Origin: Sphingopyxis jiangsuensis
GTDB taxonomy: Bacteria; Pseudomonadota; Alphaproteobacteria; Sphingomonadales; Sphingomonadaceae
Assembly (NCBI RefSeq): GCF_016734905.1
Contig: NZ_JAERPO010000002.1
Coordinates: 577,524-641,523, forward strand
DNA length: 64,000 nucleotides
Direction of reading: 5' to 3'
Position numbers and translations under genes: made by a program. Shown here one piece after another: positions 21,700 through 30,599 of this stretch (position 1 is its first letter; each line of letters starts with the position of its first letter). A model generated the notes under the pieces. The model saw nothing but the letters and a program-made list of their open reading frames with translations, was not told where the DNA came from and did no database searches.

Positions 21700-24053
21700 C
21701 CGCGGCGCGGCAGGCTGATGCGGACCATCGTTCCCTGCCCCTTTTCGGTGATGACCTCCATCGCGCCGCCGTGCGCGTCGACAAGCTGGCGCGCGAGCGC
21801 GAGGCCGATGCCGCCGGTCGCGGTGCCCGCCTGCGTCCCCCTGGTGATCGCGCCGACCGCGTCGGGAAGGCCGGGTCCATTGTCGGAAACGATGATGTCG
21901 ACGCCGCGCTCGTCGCCGTCCGCATGGAGCAATACGCGCCCGCCCTCGCGCCGCTCGGGCGCGGTGTAGCGGATCGCATTGTCGAGCAGCCCGGCCACCA
22001 GCCGCGACAGCCGCGGCGCATCGCCCTCGATCGTCCCGAGCGCGTCGGACAGATTGCCGACCAGTTCGATCTGCTCGGCGTCGGCCAGGGGCCGCGCACT
22101 CGCGAGGGCTTTGTCGAGCAGCGCGGGCAGGTCGACCGTCGCGCGCTCGACCACCAACGTCCCTGCCTCGCCCTGCGCGAGGTCGAGCACATTGTCGATA
22201 TGCCGGCTCAGCACCTCGACCGAGTCCATGATCGCCGCGATATATTCCTGCTGCTGCTCGGACAGCTTGCCCGCATAGCCCGCCTGCAACATCTCGCCGA
22301 ACCCGCCGATCGAGGTCAGCGGCGTGCGCAATTCATAGCTCATGCGCGACAGAAAGGCCGTCTTGACCTCGTCGGCGACGACGAGCGCCTCGTTCCGCTC
22401 GCGCAGCGCGCTTTCCATGCGGCGGCTGTCGGTGACGTCGAGCATGATGAGCAGCGCATTGCCGTCGGGAAGCGGGATCGAGGCAAAATCGAAATGATGC
22501 CCGTCGGCGAAACGGATGTCGCCGCGGCGTTGCGTGCGTTCGAGCGTCGCGGCACGGATGACTTCCTGCACCACGCTGACCTGGTTCGGCTTGGCGAGCC
22601 GGTCGGCAAGCTCGCCCATCAGCGTGTCGACGCGCGGGTGCGCGGCGAGCGTGCCCTCGTCGATGCCCCACAGGCGCCGGAAACGCTGGTTCCACAGATG
22701 CAGCCGACCATCGGGCGCAAAGACCGCAATCGCCTCGAACAGATTGTCGAAGGTCGCGGTGCGCACGCGGAGCAGCGTGTCGCGCGTCGACGCCAGTTGC
22801 ACCTGCTCGGTCCGGTCCTCGGCGATCAGAAGCAGGCCGCCGTCGGGCGTCGGCTGGGCAACGACGCGCAGGTGGGTGCCGTCGCGCAGCAGCCAGTCCT
22901 CCTCGCTCGCCTCGGCGCGCGCGAACCAGTCGACATGCGCCTGACGCCACTCGGGAAAATCGCGCACTTCGGGCGTTCGCCCGATATCGCGCCACACGTC
23001 GAGCAGTCGCGCAAAAGGCGGAGCTTCGGCAATCTTGTCGGCTTCGAGCGAAAACAGGCGCCGAAACGGCTGATTGGCGAATATCAGCCCCTGGTCGGGG
23101 CCGAACTGCGCCACCGCAGCCGAAAGCCGGTCGAGCAGTTCGCGCTGCGCGTCGGCGAAACGGCGATGCGCGCCGCGCTCGCTTTCGAGTTCCTGAATGT
23201 CGATCGCGTAACCGGCAATGCCGATGACATGGCCATCGTTGGGCGACAGCGGAACGTCGACGACGCGCATGATGCGACGTTCGCCTTCGATCGTCACCGG
23301 AATCGTTCGCGTCTGCGTGACGCCCGATTCGCGCGCTTCCTCGGCGGTATCGGTCGCGCTGACGCCGGCGACGGATTCGCACAGCTCGACCCCCTCGTCG
23401 ATCACTGCATTGGCGCTCGTCGCCTCGACCGCGCGAACATAGGCGCGGTTGACGAGCGCGAGGCGCAGCTCGGTATCGCGGAACCACATGGGGAAAGGCG
23501 CCGCCTCGATCAGCCCCGAGAGCGCCTCGAACGCCGCGAGCGCTTCGTCGCGCTCGCCGCGCGCCCGCGCGAGCGCCTGCTCCCCGTCGGTCGCGTCGCT
23601 CAGCCACAACAGCACGCTGCCCGGCCCCGCAACGCTCTGCGGCGCGGCGGCGCCATGCACGACGATCGTGCGCGTTCCGCCCAGCGGCCTGAGGCTCAGC
23701 GTAAAGGGCCGCGCGCCGCGCTGCGCGCCGATGATCGCCTGCCGCAGCGCTTCATGCCCTTCGGCGTCGAGCCCGGCATCCTGTCCGCGCAGCTCGTCGA
23801 AGCTGCGTGGCCCCGGACCAAGACCCAGCCAGCGCCCCAGGCGGTCGCTTGCCTCGATCCGCCAGTCGGACCGGACGACGACGGGCAGATAGGGCGACGC
23901 TTCCAGCAATCCCGCAAGCCGTCCGGTCTGCCCGGCGACAAAGGCCGAGCGGCGCTGCATCGCCACCCCGCGGCCGACCGCCCACAGGCCGGCGAGCAAC
24001 CAGAAAGCCGCAAAAATGCCCAGCGCAAATACTGCGCCCGTCGACAGCGTCAT
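21696..24053 (-). CDS. divL: DivL-type cell-cycle sensor kinase with Tyr in place of the phospho-His
   Basis: A 785-residue membrane protein: one N-terminal transmembrane segment (about 5-27), several PAS-like domains (about 50-560), then a HisKA/HATPase module. The H-box reads SRMSYELRTPLTS, so the conserved His is Tyr573. The ATPase part is complete (N-box LLDNAIRYT, G1 DNGPGLP, G2 GGIGLALARQLV). Substitution of Tyr for His is the hallmark of Caulobacter DivL, which works with DivK and CckA to control CtrA. Position next to tsaE and length near the Caulobacter protein support orthology. Role here is inference from family. Confidence 0.9.
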   Translation of the reverse strand: MTLSTGAVFALGIFAAFWLLAGLWAVGRGVAMQRRSAFVAGQTGRLAGLLEASPYLPVVVRSDWRIEASDRLGRWLGLGPGPRSFDELRGQDAGLDAEGHEALRQAIIGAQRGARPFTLSLRPLGGTRTIVVHGAAAPQSVAGPGSVLLWLSDATDGEQALARARGERDEALAAFEALSGLIEAAPFPMWFRDTELRLALVNRAYVRAVEATSANAVIDEGVELCESVAGVSATDTAEEARESGVTQTRTIPVTIEGERRIMRVVDVPLSPNDGHVIGIAGYAIDIQELESERGAHRRFADAQRELLDRLSAAVAQFGPDQGLIFANQPFRRLFSLEADKIAEAPPFARLLDVWRDIGRTPEVRDFPEWRQAHVDWFARAEASEEDWLLRDGTHLRVVAQPTPDGGLLLIAEDRTEQVQLASTRDTLLRVRTATFDNLFEAIAVFAPDGRLHLWNQRFRRLWGIDEGTLAAHPRVDTLMGELADRLAKPNQVSVVQEVIRAATLERTQRRGDIRFADGHHFDFASIPLPDGNALLIMLDVTDSRRMESALRERNEALVVADEVKTAFLSRMSYELRTPLTSIGGFGEMLQAGYAGKLSEQQQEYIAAIMDSVEVLSRHIDNVLDLAQGEAGTLVVERATVDLPALLDKALASARPLADAEQIELVGNLSDALGTIEGDAPRLSRLVAGLLDNAIRYTAPERREGGRVLLHADGDERGVDIIVSDNGPGLPDAVGAITRGTQAGTATGGIGLALARQLVDAHGGAMEVITEKGQGTMVRISLPRRG

Positions 24054-24196
24054 CGGCGGCGGACCACAGGCGGAAAAAGGGTGAGGGACGGGCGAAGGGC
24101 CATGGCTTCGCCCTATCGACTGTGCCGCGGCGTTTCAATCACCTGGCGCCGTCCCGATGGCCGGACACGACCACCAAATAATCGTCACACAAGTGC

Positions 24197-24208
24197 GGCA
24201 AATTTGCC
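24197..24208. promoter_or_regulatory. Perfect 12-bp palindrome between divL and the TonB receptor
   Basis: GGCAAATTTGCC, with two further pairs at TG...CA outside a single mismatch. The divergent 316-base gap (24054-24369) otherwise shows an AT-richer stretch from about 24240 toward the receptor start. It could be an operator for either gene; the binding factor is unknown. Confidence 0.35.
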
Positions 24209-24321
24209 ACATGCGGCGCGAAAGGCCGGAAAAGGGCGCGCTTTTGGTTGACTTGGTTGGTTGGCTTTGAAACCTTCTTAATCCTGACAAGTCATAAGGT
24301 CTGCAAAGGGCCATCTGACAA

Positions 24322-24343
24322 GGCATTTTCAGGGGAAAATGCC
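24322..24343 (+). promoter_or_regulatory. Leader hairpin of the TonB receptor gene
   Basis: A perfect 9-bp stem (GGCATTTTC / GAAAATGCC) with an AGGG loop ends 26 bases before the ATG at 24370, within the presumed 5' untranslated region. No U-run follows, so a simple terminator is unlikely. It might affect translation or transcript stability. Confidence 0.35.
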
Positions 24344-24369
24344 GTTGGGCTATAAACCGGGGAAAAAAT

Positions 24370-27300
24370 ATGAAATATAACAATGGCTTGGCGCCACTTC
24401 AGCGCCGCAATCTTGGCTTGGCCAGCCTGTCGGCAATGGCCGTCATCCTGGCGACGCCGACCTATGCCCAGGACACGGCGGCAACGGAGACGAGCGAAGA
24501 GGAAGCCGCCGCGAGCGAACCCGCCATCGTCGTCACCGGATCGCGCCTCAGCCGCGTCACGCCATTCAACAGCCCCGACCCGATTTCGGTGATCGATCCC
24601 GAAATCGCGTCGAAGGAAGGCAAGTTCGATCTCGCCTCGACGCTGCAAAGCTCGCCGGTTGCGGCGGGCTCGACGCAGATCACCTCGGCGATTTCGTCGA
24701 ACTTCGTCACCAACGGCGGCCCCGGCGCGCAGACCATCGATCTTCGCGGCCTCGGCGCGAACCGCACGCTCGTATTGCTCAATGGACGCCGTGCCGGCCC
24801 TGCCGGGACAAGGGGCGCGGTGTCGTCGTTCGACCTCAACGTCCTGCCCCAATCGATTGCACAGAGTGTGCAAATATTGAAGACTGGCGCGTCGTCGGTC
24901 TATGGTTCCGACGCGGTTGCGGGTGTGGTCAACATCATCACCAAAACCGATACCGATGGCGTCGAACTCAGTGGCAATGTGTCGATTCCGTTTGACGGGG
25001 GCGGCGAAGAATATCGGTTGAGCGCCATCTGGGGCAAGACCTTCAGCCGCGGCCATTTCCTGGTGGCCGCCGACTACACAAAGAAACGCGAACTGGCGCG
25101 CGGCGACCGCAGCTATCTCGCCTGCCCCGAAGCCTATACGTTCCGCGAAGATGGCAGCCGCGCTGATCTGATCGATCCGCGCACCGGCCAGTTCAAGTGC
25201 GAGGATCTTCGCTGGGGCCATGTGTGGACCTATGACCTCATCGGCAACATGGCGCTTGATGGACCCGGCGGCCCGAACACGGGCATCGACACGGCCAGGT
25301 TTGGCGGCGTCAATCTTATTCAGTTCCAGTACCCTGGCGAAACACTGGGCATTCCCACATACGGTGCTCCGGCATTTCCAGGCGACATCGGCGTTCCTGC
25401 AGGTTGGTTCCCGACGGGATATGACACCGCGTCGCTTGCCGTGCAGAATGCTTACCATCCATTTGTCGAAGAACAGACCATCATTCCGGAAACCAGCCTG
25501 ATAACCGCCTATGCCGAAGGTGCATTCGAAGTGAGCGAGTCGGTCGAATTGTTCGGCGAGTTCCTCTTCAATCGCCGCAAGACATATCAGAACGGCTGGC
25601 GCCAGTTCTGGAACTTCGGTTACACCGGCGACCTTTATGGCACCGGAACGATTTACAATGTCTGGGCGCCGGGCTGGGAGGGCGTGAACCTCGTCAGTCC
25701 CACCGGCATTACAAATCACGCCGACAGTAGCCAGAAGGTCGATTATTATCGCGGTGTCGGTGGCCTGCGGGGAGATTTCGGCAGCGATAGCAAATGGCGC
25801 TGGGAGGCCTATGGCCAATATAGCAAGAGTGTCGGCCGCTATCGCACCGAGCAAATCCTGCAGGACGTATACGACGTCGGGATCGATCAGGGACTTTATT
25901 TTGGCGGTTCGTGCGTCGGCACAGTGCTCCCGGTTTCGGGCAAGCAGTGCATCGACCTCCCGTGGATGGATCCCTATTTCCTGCGCGGAGAGCTGACGCC
26001 CGAGCAGACTGATTTCCTCTTTTCTTGGGAAGAGGGCAAGACCGTCTATACCCAGCTAACCGGCGAGGCGACGGTCAACGGCGACTTGATCGAATTGCCC
26101 GCCGGACCATTGCAGGTGGGGCTTGGCGTCACCGTAAGGCGCGACCGTATCAACGACGTACCCGGTGAAATTACGCTCGCCGCCAATGCCTGGGGTGCCT
26201 CGGCTTCGGGCATTACCGCCGGCAAAAGCATCACCAAGGAAGCTTTCGGCGAAATCAACGTTCCCGTTTTTGCCGACAAGCCTTTCTTCAAGGATCTGTC
26301 CCTGTCGGGCGCGGCGCGCATCACCAGTGTAAAGGCAACGCGCGCATCGGATGGCGTGTCGGACAGCGACAACGGCAACTGGACCTACAAGTTGGGCGCC
26401 AACTGGGCGCTAAACGACATCATCCGGTTCCGGGCAAGCTACGGCACATCATTCCGGGCGCCTGCATTGTTCGAACAGTTTTTGGCGAACGAAACAAGCT
26501 TCCCGAATGCGCGGAACATCGATCCGTGCGTCAACTGGCAACAGGGGCTCACCGACGGCTCGACGACGCAGCGCGTCGCCGACAATTGCGCCGCTGACGG
26601 GATCCCGGGCACCTATGTCGGCGGCAACATTACAGCCACGGCCTTTTCGCAGGGCGGTCTCGGGCAACTCGAAGCCGAAACCTCGAAAGCTTTGGTCTTG
26701 GGCGGGGTTTTGTCGCCCAAATTCGCCTTCCTTCCGGACACAACGTTCAACGTCGCAGTCGATTACTTCAATATCCGCGTGAAAGGCGAAATCACGCAGC
26801 TCGGGGCAAACAATATCTTGTTCGGCTGCTATGACTCCGACGATTTCGCGAATGAGCCGCTCTGCAACCTGTTCACACGTGGACAGACTGCCGACCCGCT
26901 TGCGGTCAATGAAGTTTACGACCAGTTCGTCAATATCGCGAGCCAGAAGAACAGCGGTGTCGACGTTCAAGTCAATGTGCGCCATGATCTCGGGCGTGCG
27001 GGTCGGCTGAACTTCACCGCCGACATGACGTGGCAAGTTAAGGACGACTTCAGGTTGCTTCCCAACTCGCCGCTCCAGTCCGACAACGGCGAAGCAGGGT
27101 CGCCCCAATGGGTCGGTGACTTCAGGCTCAACTGGACCAAAGGCGGAACGTCGCTCTTCTACGGCATGAACGTCATTGGCGGCACGTCGGATGTCGCAGA
27201 TTTCCTTGCCCGCAATGGCGACGATCCCTGCATCGATTCGGCGACGCGCGGTCGCTATTGCCCACTGCTGACGACCAAGGCGACCTTCTATCACAATGCC

Positions 27301-27492
27301 TCGATCACGCAGGAAATCGGCGATGGCCGTTTCGAAATCACGGCTGGCGTGAGCAACATCTTCAACACGCGTCCGCCGCGTGTTTCGGTGCTCAATGGTG
27401 GTCAGATCACGATGCTCGGCCCCGTCGTCTCGGCCTCGCAATATCCCTTCGTGGGGCGGCGCGCATTTCTGAACGTCCGCGCACGTTACTGA
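24370..27492 (+). CDS. TonB-dependent outer-membrane receptor
   Basis: A 1040-residue outer-membrane transporter. The signal peptide ends ATPTYAQD, an acidic linker follows, then a TonB box (AIVVTGSRL) and plug domain with the GASSVYGSDAVAGVVNIIT segment; the remainder is a beta-barrel ending in the aromatic residue of NVRARY. Several cysteine pairs in the barrel suggest disulfide-held surface loops. Codon usage in the barrel is less GC-biased by eye than in neighbouring genes. Substrate unknown. It is followed by a hairpin and then two sulfotransferase genes on the same strand, a context that suggests a linked function. Confidence 0.93.
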   Translation: MKYNNGLAPLQRRNLGLASLSAMAVILATPTYAQDTAATETSEEEAAASEPAIVVTGSRLSRVTPFNSPDPISVIDPEIASKEGKFDLASTLQSSPVAAGSTQITSAISSNFVTNGGPGAQTIDLRGLGANRTLVLLNGRRAGPAGTRGAVSSFDLNVLPQSIAQSVQILKTGASSVYGSDAVAGVVNIITKTDTDGVELSGNVSIPFDGGGEEYRLSAIWGKTFSRGHFLVAADYTKKRELARGDRSYLACPEAYTFREDGSRADLIDPRTGQFKCEDLRWGHVWTYDLIGNMALDGPGGPNTGIDTARFGGVNLIQFQYPGETLGIPTYGAPAFPGDIGVPAGWFPTGYDTASLAVQNAYHPFVEEQTIIPETSLITAYAEGAFEVSESVELFGEFLFNRRKTYQNGWRQFWNFGYTGDLYGTGTIYNVWAPGWEGVNLVSPTGITNHADSSQKVDYYRGVGGLRGDFGSDSKWRWEAYGQYSKSVGRYRTEQILQDVYDVGIDQGLYFGGSCVGTVLPVSGKQCIDLPWMDPYFLRGELTPEQTDFLFSWEEGKTVYTQLTGEATVNGDLIELPAGPLQVGLGVTVRRDRINDVPGEITLAANAWGASASGITAGKSITKEAFGEINVPVFADKPFFKDLSLSGAARITSVKATRASDGVSDSDNGNWTYKLGANWALNDIIRFRASYGTSFRAPALFEQFLANETSFPNARNIDPCVNWQQGLTDGSTTQRVADNCAADGIPGTYVGGNITATAFSQGGLGQLEAETSKALVLGGVLSPKFAFLPDTTFNVAVDYFNIRVKGEITQLGANNILFGCYDSDDFANEPLCNLFTRGQTADPLAVNEVYDQFVNIASQKNSGVDVQVNVRHDLGRAGRLNFTADMTWQVKDDFRLLPNSPLQSDNGEAGSPQWVGDFRLNWTKGGTSLFYGMNVIGGTSDVADFLARNGDDPCIDSATRGRYCPLLTTKATFYHNASITQEIGDGRFEITAGVSNIFNTRPPRVSVLNGGQITMLGPVVSASQYPFVGRRAFLNVRARY

Positions 27493-27514
27493 CCCGATTG
27501 CACGGGACAAGGCG

Positions 27515-27552
27515 GGGGCGGCATGACAACATGCCGCCCCTTGCCCGTTTTC
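27515..27552 (+). terminator. Hairpin terminator (possibly partial) after the TonB receptor
   Basis: A perfect 11-bp stem GGGGCGGCATG / CATGCCGCCCC with ACAA loop, followed by TTGCCCGTTTT. The stem contains the ATG at 27523, which argues against that codon being the sulfotransferase start. The weak T-run suggests incomplete termination, leaving the next genes at a lower level. Confidence 0.7.
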
Positions 27553-27582
27553 GAAACCCGCACAATGGAGCAGATATCGCCA

Positions 27583-28368
27583 ATGCCGCGCATCCTGGTA
27601 AAAGCCGACACGCTCGACACCGAAGCCGAACGGTTCGATCTCGCGCCATTGGCGCAGCCGGTATTTCTGAACAGTGTGCCCAAGAGCGGCAGCCATCTGT
27701 TGCGCAACATCCTGCGCATGTTCGTGCCTGTTCAGCAGCAATATCGCGCCGACTTCATCCAATGGGCCAATCTGCAACAGCATCGAGCGGCGTTCGATCC
27801 CGCCGCCCCCAGGTTGAGTTGGGGACATTTGTTCTTCGCCGACGCTTCGGCAATCGAGACCGCGCCCGCGCGCCGCATCCTCCTTTATCGCGATCCCTAT
27901 GATTGGGTGATCGCGCGAGCACGATTTTTCGCCTCGGAGCAGTTTTCGGGCAATATGGATTTCCTGAAATCGAAAGCACTCTCCATCGACGAGTTGCTGA
28001 CGATGATGATCTTTGGCTTGCCGGGCAAAGCCCCGTCGCTCAACGACATTTACGAAATGAACGCCGCTGCTTGGCTCGGCGCTCGCGTCCATATCGTACG
28101 CTTTGAAGATCTGGCCACCCATGTCGCGGATCTCGACAACGGCGGGGCCGAAGACTTTTTCGGCGCGCTGCTCGACGCCTGCGGCATCGCCCGCCCCGAC
28201 GACTGGCGCGATCGCGTGCGTATCGGCTCGGACCGGCGACAAAGTGCGACCGCGCGTGAGAATCTGACCGGCGTCGAGCACGACTTCCCGAGCCAATTGC
28301 CCCGTCGGCACAAGGCGCTGGTCGATTATCACGCGCCCGGACTGCGTGCGTTGCTCGGTTATGACTGA
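27583..28368 (+). CDS. Sulfotransferase-fold protein
   Basis: A protein of 261 residues from the chosen start. The PAPS 5'-phosphosulfate loop is visible as FLNSVPKSGSHLLRNIL and the 3'-phosphate region as RRILLYRDPYDWVIA, both standard for cytosolic-type sulfotransferases. The start is uncertain: ATG at 27583 has GGAG about 12 bases upstream, ATG at 27565 has no clear site, and ATG at 27523 is buried in a hairpin stem. Eleven bases separate it from the next, TPR-containing sulfotransferase. The acceptor is unknown. No PAPS-synthesis genes are in the window. Confidence 0.8.
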   Translation: MPRILVKADTLDTEAERFDLAPLAQPVFLNSVPKSGSHLLRNILRMFVPVQQQYRADFIQWANLQQHRAAFDPAAPRLSWGHLFFADASAIETAPARRILLYRDPYDWVIARARFFASEQFSGNMDFLKSKALSIDELLTMMIFGLPGKAPSLNDIYEMNAAAWLGARVHIVRFEDLATHVADLDNGGAEDFFGALLDACGIARPDDWRDRVRIGSDRRQSATARENLTGVEHDFPSQLPRRHKALVDYHAPGLRALLGYD

Positions 28369-28379
28369 TTGAAGCGCCG

Positions 28380-29963
28380 ATGACTGGCAACGGCACCGTC
28401 ACCCTTTATCCCATGCTCGGCAAAGCACGCGAACTTGCAGACGCGGGGCGGTTCGAGGAGGCAGCGCAGGCGGCCATGGCGCATCTTCGGCGCTATCGCG
28501 ACGATCCGGCGGGCATGGCGCTGCTCGGCGAAATTGCTATGCACCTCGGCGCGCTGATGCAGGCCGAACATTTCATCCGCCGCGCCCTCGCCGCCGATCC
28601 GGCCGAGCGCGCAATGCGGGGACAGTTGGCGTCGGTGCTCAGCCAGCAGGAACGGCTCGACGAAGCGGCCCGCCTCTATGCCGATCTGCGGCGCGAGCAC
28701 GATGAGTCCATACTCGCGGGCATGCACGCCAACGTCCTCGAACGGCTCGGGAGGTCAGAGGAAGCGCGCGCGCTCATCGAGCCGCTCGCCAAAGAGACGA
28801 GTGACCGGCCGCACTACTGGATTTCCTACGGCCATAATTTGCGCGCCGCGGGCCGCGTCGACGATGCCGTCGCCGCCTACCGCAAGGCGATCGAACTCGA
28901 CGAAGAGTGCGGCGAGGCCTGGTGGGGGCTTGCAAGCATCAAACGGCGCGTCTTTGCCGACGCCGATCTCGACGCCATGCGCCGCGCCATCGCCATCGCC
29001 ATCGACGTGCGCAACAGCGCGCCGCTGCATTTCGCACTCGCACGCGCGCTTCACGACCGCGGCGACCATGCGGCGGCGTTCGAGCATTATGCCGAAGGCA
29101 ACCGCCAGCGCGCCGAAGACATTGGCTATGACGCAAGCGAGCTGACCGGCGAGATTGCCGAGATCGAAAAGCTCGCCGACGCACCGTTCCTCGCTTCGCT
29201 CGACCAGCCGCCGGTCGGCGACGCCACGCCGATCTTCATCGTCAGCCTGCCGCGATCGGGATCGACGTTGCTCGAACAGATGCTCGGCAGCCATCCGGCG
29301 ATCGAGCCGGTCGGCGAGCTTCCCTACGCGCCCGCCATCCTGCGCAGTGTGATGGAATTGGCAACGCGCCGCGGCCGCGTCACCGTTCCGCAACTGATCG
29401 CCGGGTTGCAGCCCGAACAGGCCGCCGCGATGGGCGCCGACTATCTGGCGCGCGCCGCGCTCCACCGCCGCACCGACGCGCCCTTCTTCATCGACAAGCT
29501 TCCGCACAATTGGAGCAACATCCTCTTCCTCCGCCGCATCCTGCCGCAGGCAAAGTTCCTCGACATCCGCCGCCCGGCGATGGATTGCTGCTTTTCCAAC
29601 TTCACGCAGAGCTTCTCGCGCGCCCATGCTGCTTCGTTCCGGCTCGAGGACATCGGGCAATGCTATGTCGATTATGTGCGGCTGATGGCGCACCTCGACC
29701 GCGTTGCGCCGGGCATGGTGCATCACATCGACTATGCCGCGCTCGTCGACGATCCCGAGCCGCAACTGCGCGCCACGCTTGCCCACCTCGGGCTCGACTG
29801 GGATGCCGCGATCCTCGAATTCCACAAGCTCGATCGCGTCGTCCGCACGCCATCGAGCGAACAGGTACGCCGCCCGCTCAACCGCGACGGGATGGAGGTG
29901 TGGCGCCCCTATGCCGAATGGCTTGGCCCCCTGCGCGACGTACTGGGTCCGCTCGCGGACTAG
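28380..29963 (+). CDS. TPR-containing sulfotransferase
   Basis: A 527-residue protein. Residues 10-265 are tetratricopeptide repeats; residues 275-525 are a sulfotransferase domain with the P-loop-like FIVSLPRSGSTLLEQML (about residues 283-299) and the later motif KFLDIRRPAMDCCFSNF. In this family the TPRs are thought to recruit a peptide or protein acceptor, as in protein-tyrosine sulfotransferase relatives; that is family-based inference. It lies 11 bases after the first sulfotransferase, so the two are likely co-transcribed, with the TonB receptor upstream. Confidence 0.88.
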   Translation: MTGNGTVTLYPMLGKARELADAGRFEEAAQAAMAHLRRYRDDPAGMALLGEIAMHLGALMQAEHFIRRALAADPAERAMRGQLASVLSQQERLDEAARLYADLRREHDESILAGMHANVLERLGRSEEARALIEPLAKETSDRPHYWISYGHNLRAAGRVDDAVAAYRKAIELDEECGEAWWGLASIKRRVFADADLDAMRRAIAIAIDVRNSAPLHFALARALHDRGDHAAAFEHYAEGNRQRAEDIGYDASELTGEIAEIEKLADAPFLASLDQPPVGDATPIFIVSLPRSGSTLLEQMLGSHPAIEPVGELPYAPAILRSVMELATRRGRVTVPQLIAGLQPEQAAAMGADYLARAALHRRTDAPFFIDKLPHNWSNILFLRRILPQAKFLDIRRPAMDCCFSNFTQSFSRAHAASFRLEDIGQCYVDYVRLMAHLDRVAPGMVHHIDYAALVDDPEPQLRATLAHLGLDWDAAILEFHKLDRVVRTPSSEQVRRPLNRDGMEVWRPYAEWLGPLRDVLGPLAD

Positions 29964-30067
29964 GGCTGCTTCGGGGTGGGGGAGCGGACGTAAGAAGCGG
30001 GCGGCCACTAAAGCTGCCACATCCTGTTAGGGGGCTTTCAAAGAAGCCAACGCTTCCGCACTGACCA

Positions 30068-30212
30068 TCATCTGTTGATCAAAATCGCGACTATGCCCAT
30101 CGCGAAAAAAGCCAGGCCAATCCAAATGGTTCCGACCGTATAGTAGGCCAGAAGCGAAAATATCATCAGCATTACAATCTTAAAAGGGTTTGGAATTGAA
30201 CGAATCTTCATA
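30068..30212 (-). pseudogene. Small two-helix membrane protein gene with an apparent +1 frameshift
   Basis: GGTGAGGAC provides a good ribosome-binding site before an ATG at 30212 that reads MKIRSIPNPFK. At the run TTTTAAAG (30179-30186) the hydrophobic continuation IVMLMIFSLLAYYTV and IGLAFFAMGIVAILINR lies one base out of frame and ends in TGA at 30068. Removing one A or T would give a 47-residue protein with two membrane segments. As written the first frame runs on for about 60 residues of unremarkable sequence. It may be a decayed gene, a slippery site or a sequence error. Confidence 0.4.
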
Positions 30213-30320
30213 GCGTAGTCCTCACCCAAAATCGCAGCCCGCCCCCGCAGCGTTGCGGGCAGGGATATGCGGTCGGCGCTCGCTTTCGAAGCATTAAAGA
30301 TAATGCCAGCGTCTCCTATT

Positions 30321-30545
30321 GGCCGCTACCAGACCTTCGTCATCCCGGACTTGATCCGGGATCCATGACTTCGGCGCTGCCATGGATCCCGGATCAAGTC
30401 CGGGATGACGAACCGATTATAGGCAGCAATTGGTGCAAGCTGCCCCAATCCTCCCGGCCGCGCAGCGATGGGGAGGTTGCAGTCGCGCCGCGGCTGACGG
30501 AGGGGCCGAGCGCGCAAGCGCTCGCTGACGCTCGCGGCCCCTCCA
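30321..30545. repeat. Composite repeat: family A palindrome plus family C unit (copy 1)
   Basis: The intergenic stretch 29964-30599 has no intact gene. At 30336-30412 is a family A element with perfect 32-bp arms around a 13-base loop. About 35 bases later a family C unit (CGATGGGGAGG ... CGGCCCCTCC) runs to 30545. The flank GCTACCAGACC on the left and CGATTATAGGCAG on the right recur, inverted, at 36597-36762, showing the whole composite is duplicated. Confidence 0.8.
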
Positions 30546-30549
30546 AATG

Positions 30550-30575
30550 AAAACGGCGCCGGAATCCCGGCGCCG
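30550..30575 (-). terminator. Intrinsic terminator of ahcY
   Basis: On the minus strand a 9-bp stem CGGCGCCGG / CCGGCGCCG with a GATT loop is followed by TTTT. It lies 25 bases beyond the ahcY stop codon. Confidence 0.8.
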
Positions 30576-30599
30576 CTTCCTTCCGATCGGCTTTGCCGA

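Noticed and set aside
21771..24251. 826-codon open frame on the plus strand
   Set aside because: Antisense shadow of divL.
27523..27582. Upstream ATG codons (27523, 27565) for the first sulfotransferase
   Set aside because: 27523 lies in the stem of a hairpin terminator and 27565 lacks a ribosome site; 27583 is preferred, though not certain.
24370..29963. Lasso-peptide or other RiPP cluster at the TonB receptor
   Set aside because: No precursor peptide, B1/B2/C proteins or isopeptidase was found nearby.
30336..30412. Insertion sequence or CRISPR array
   Set aside because: The palindromes are single hairpin elements with no transposase, target duplication or regular spacers.
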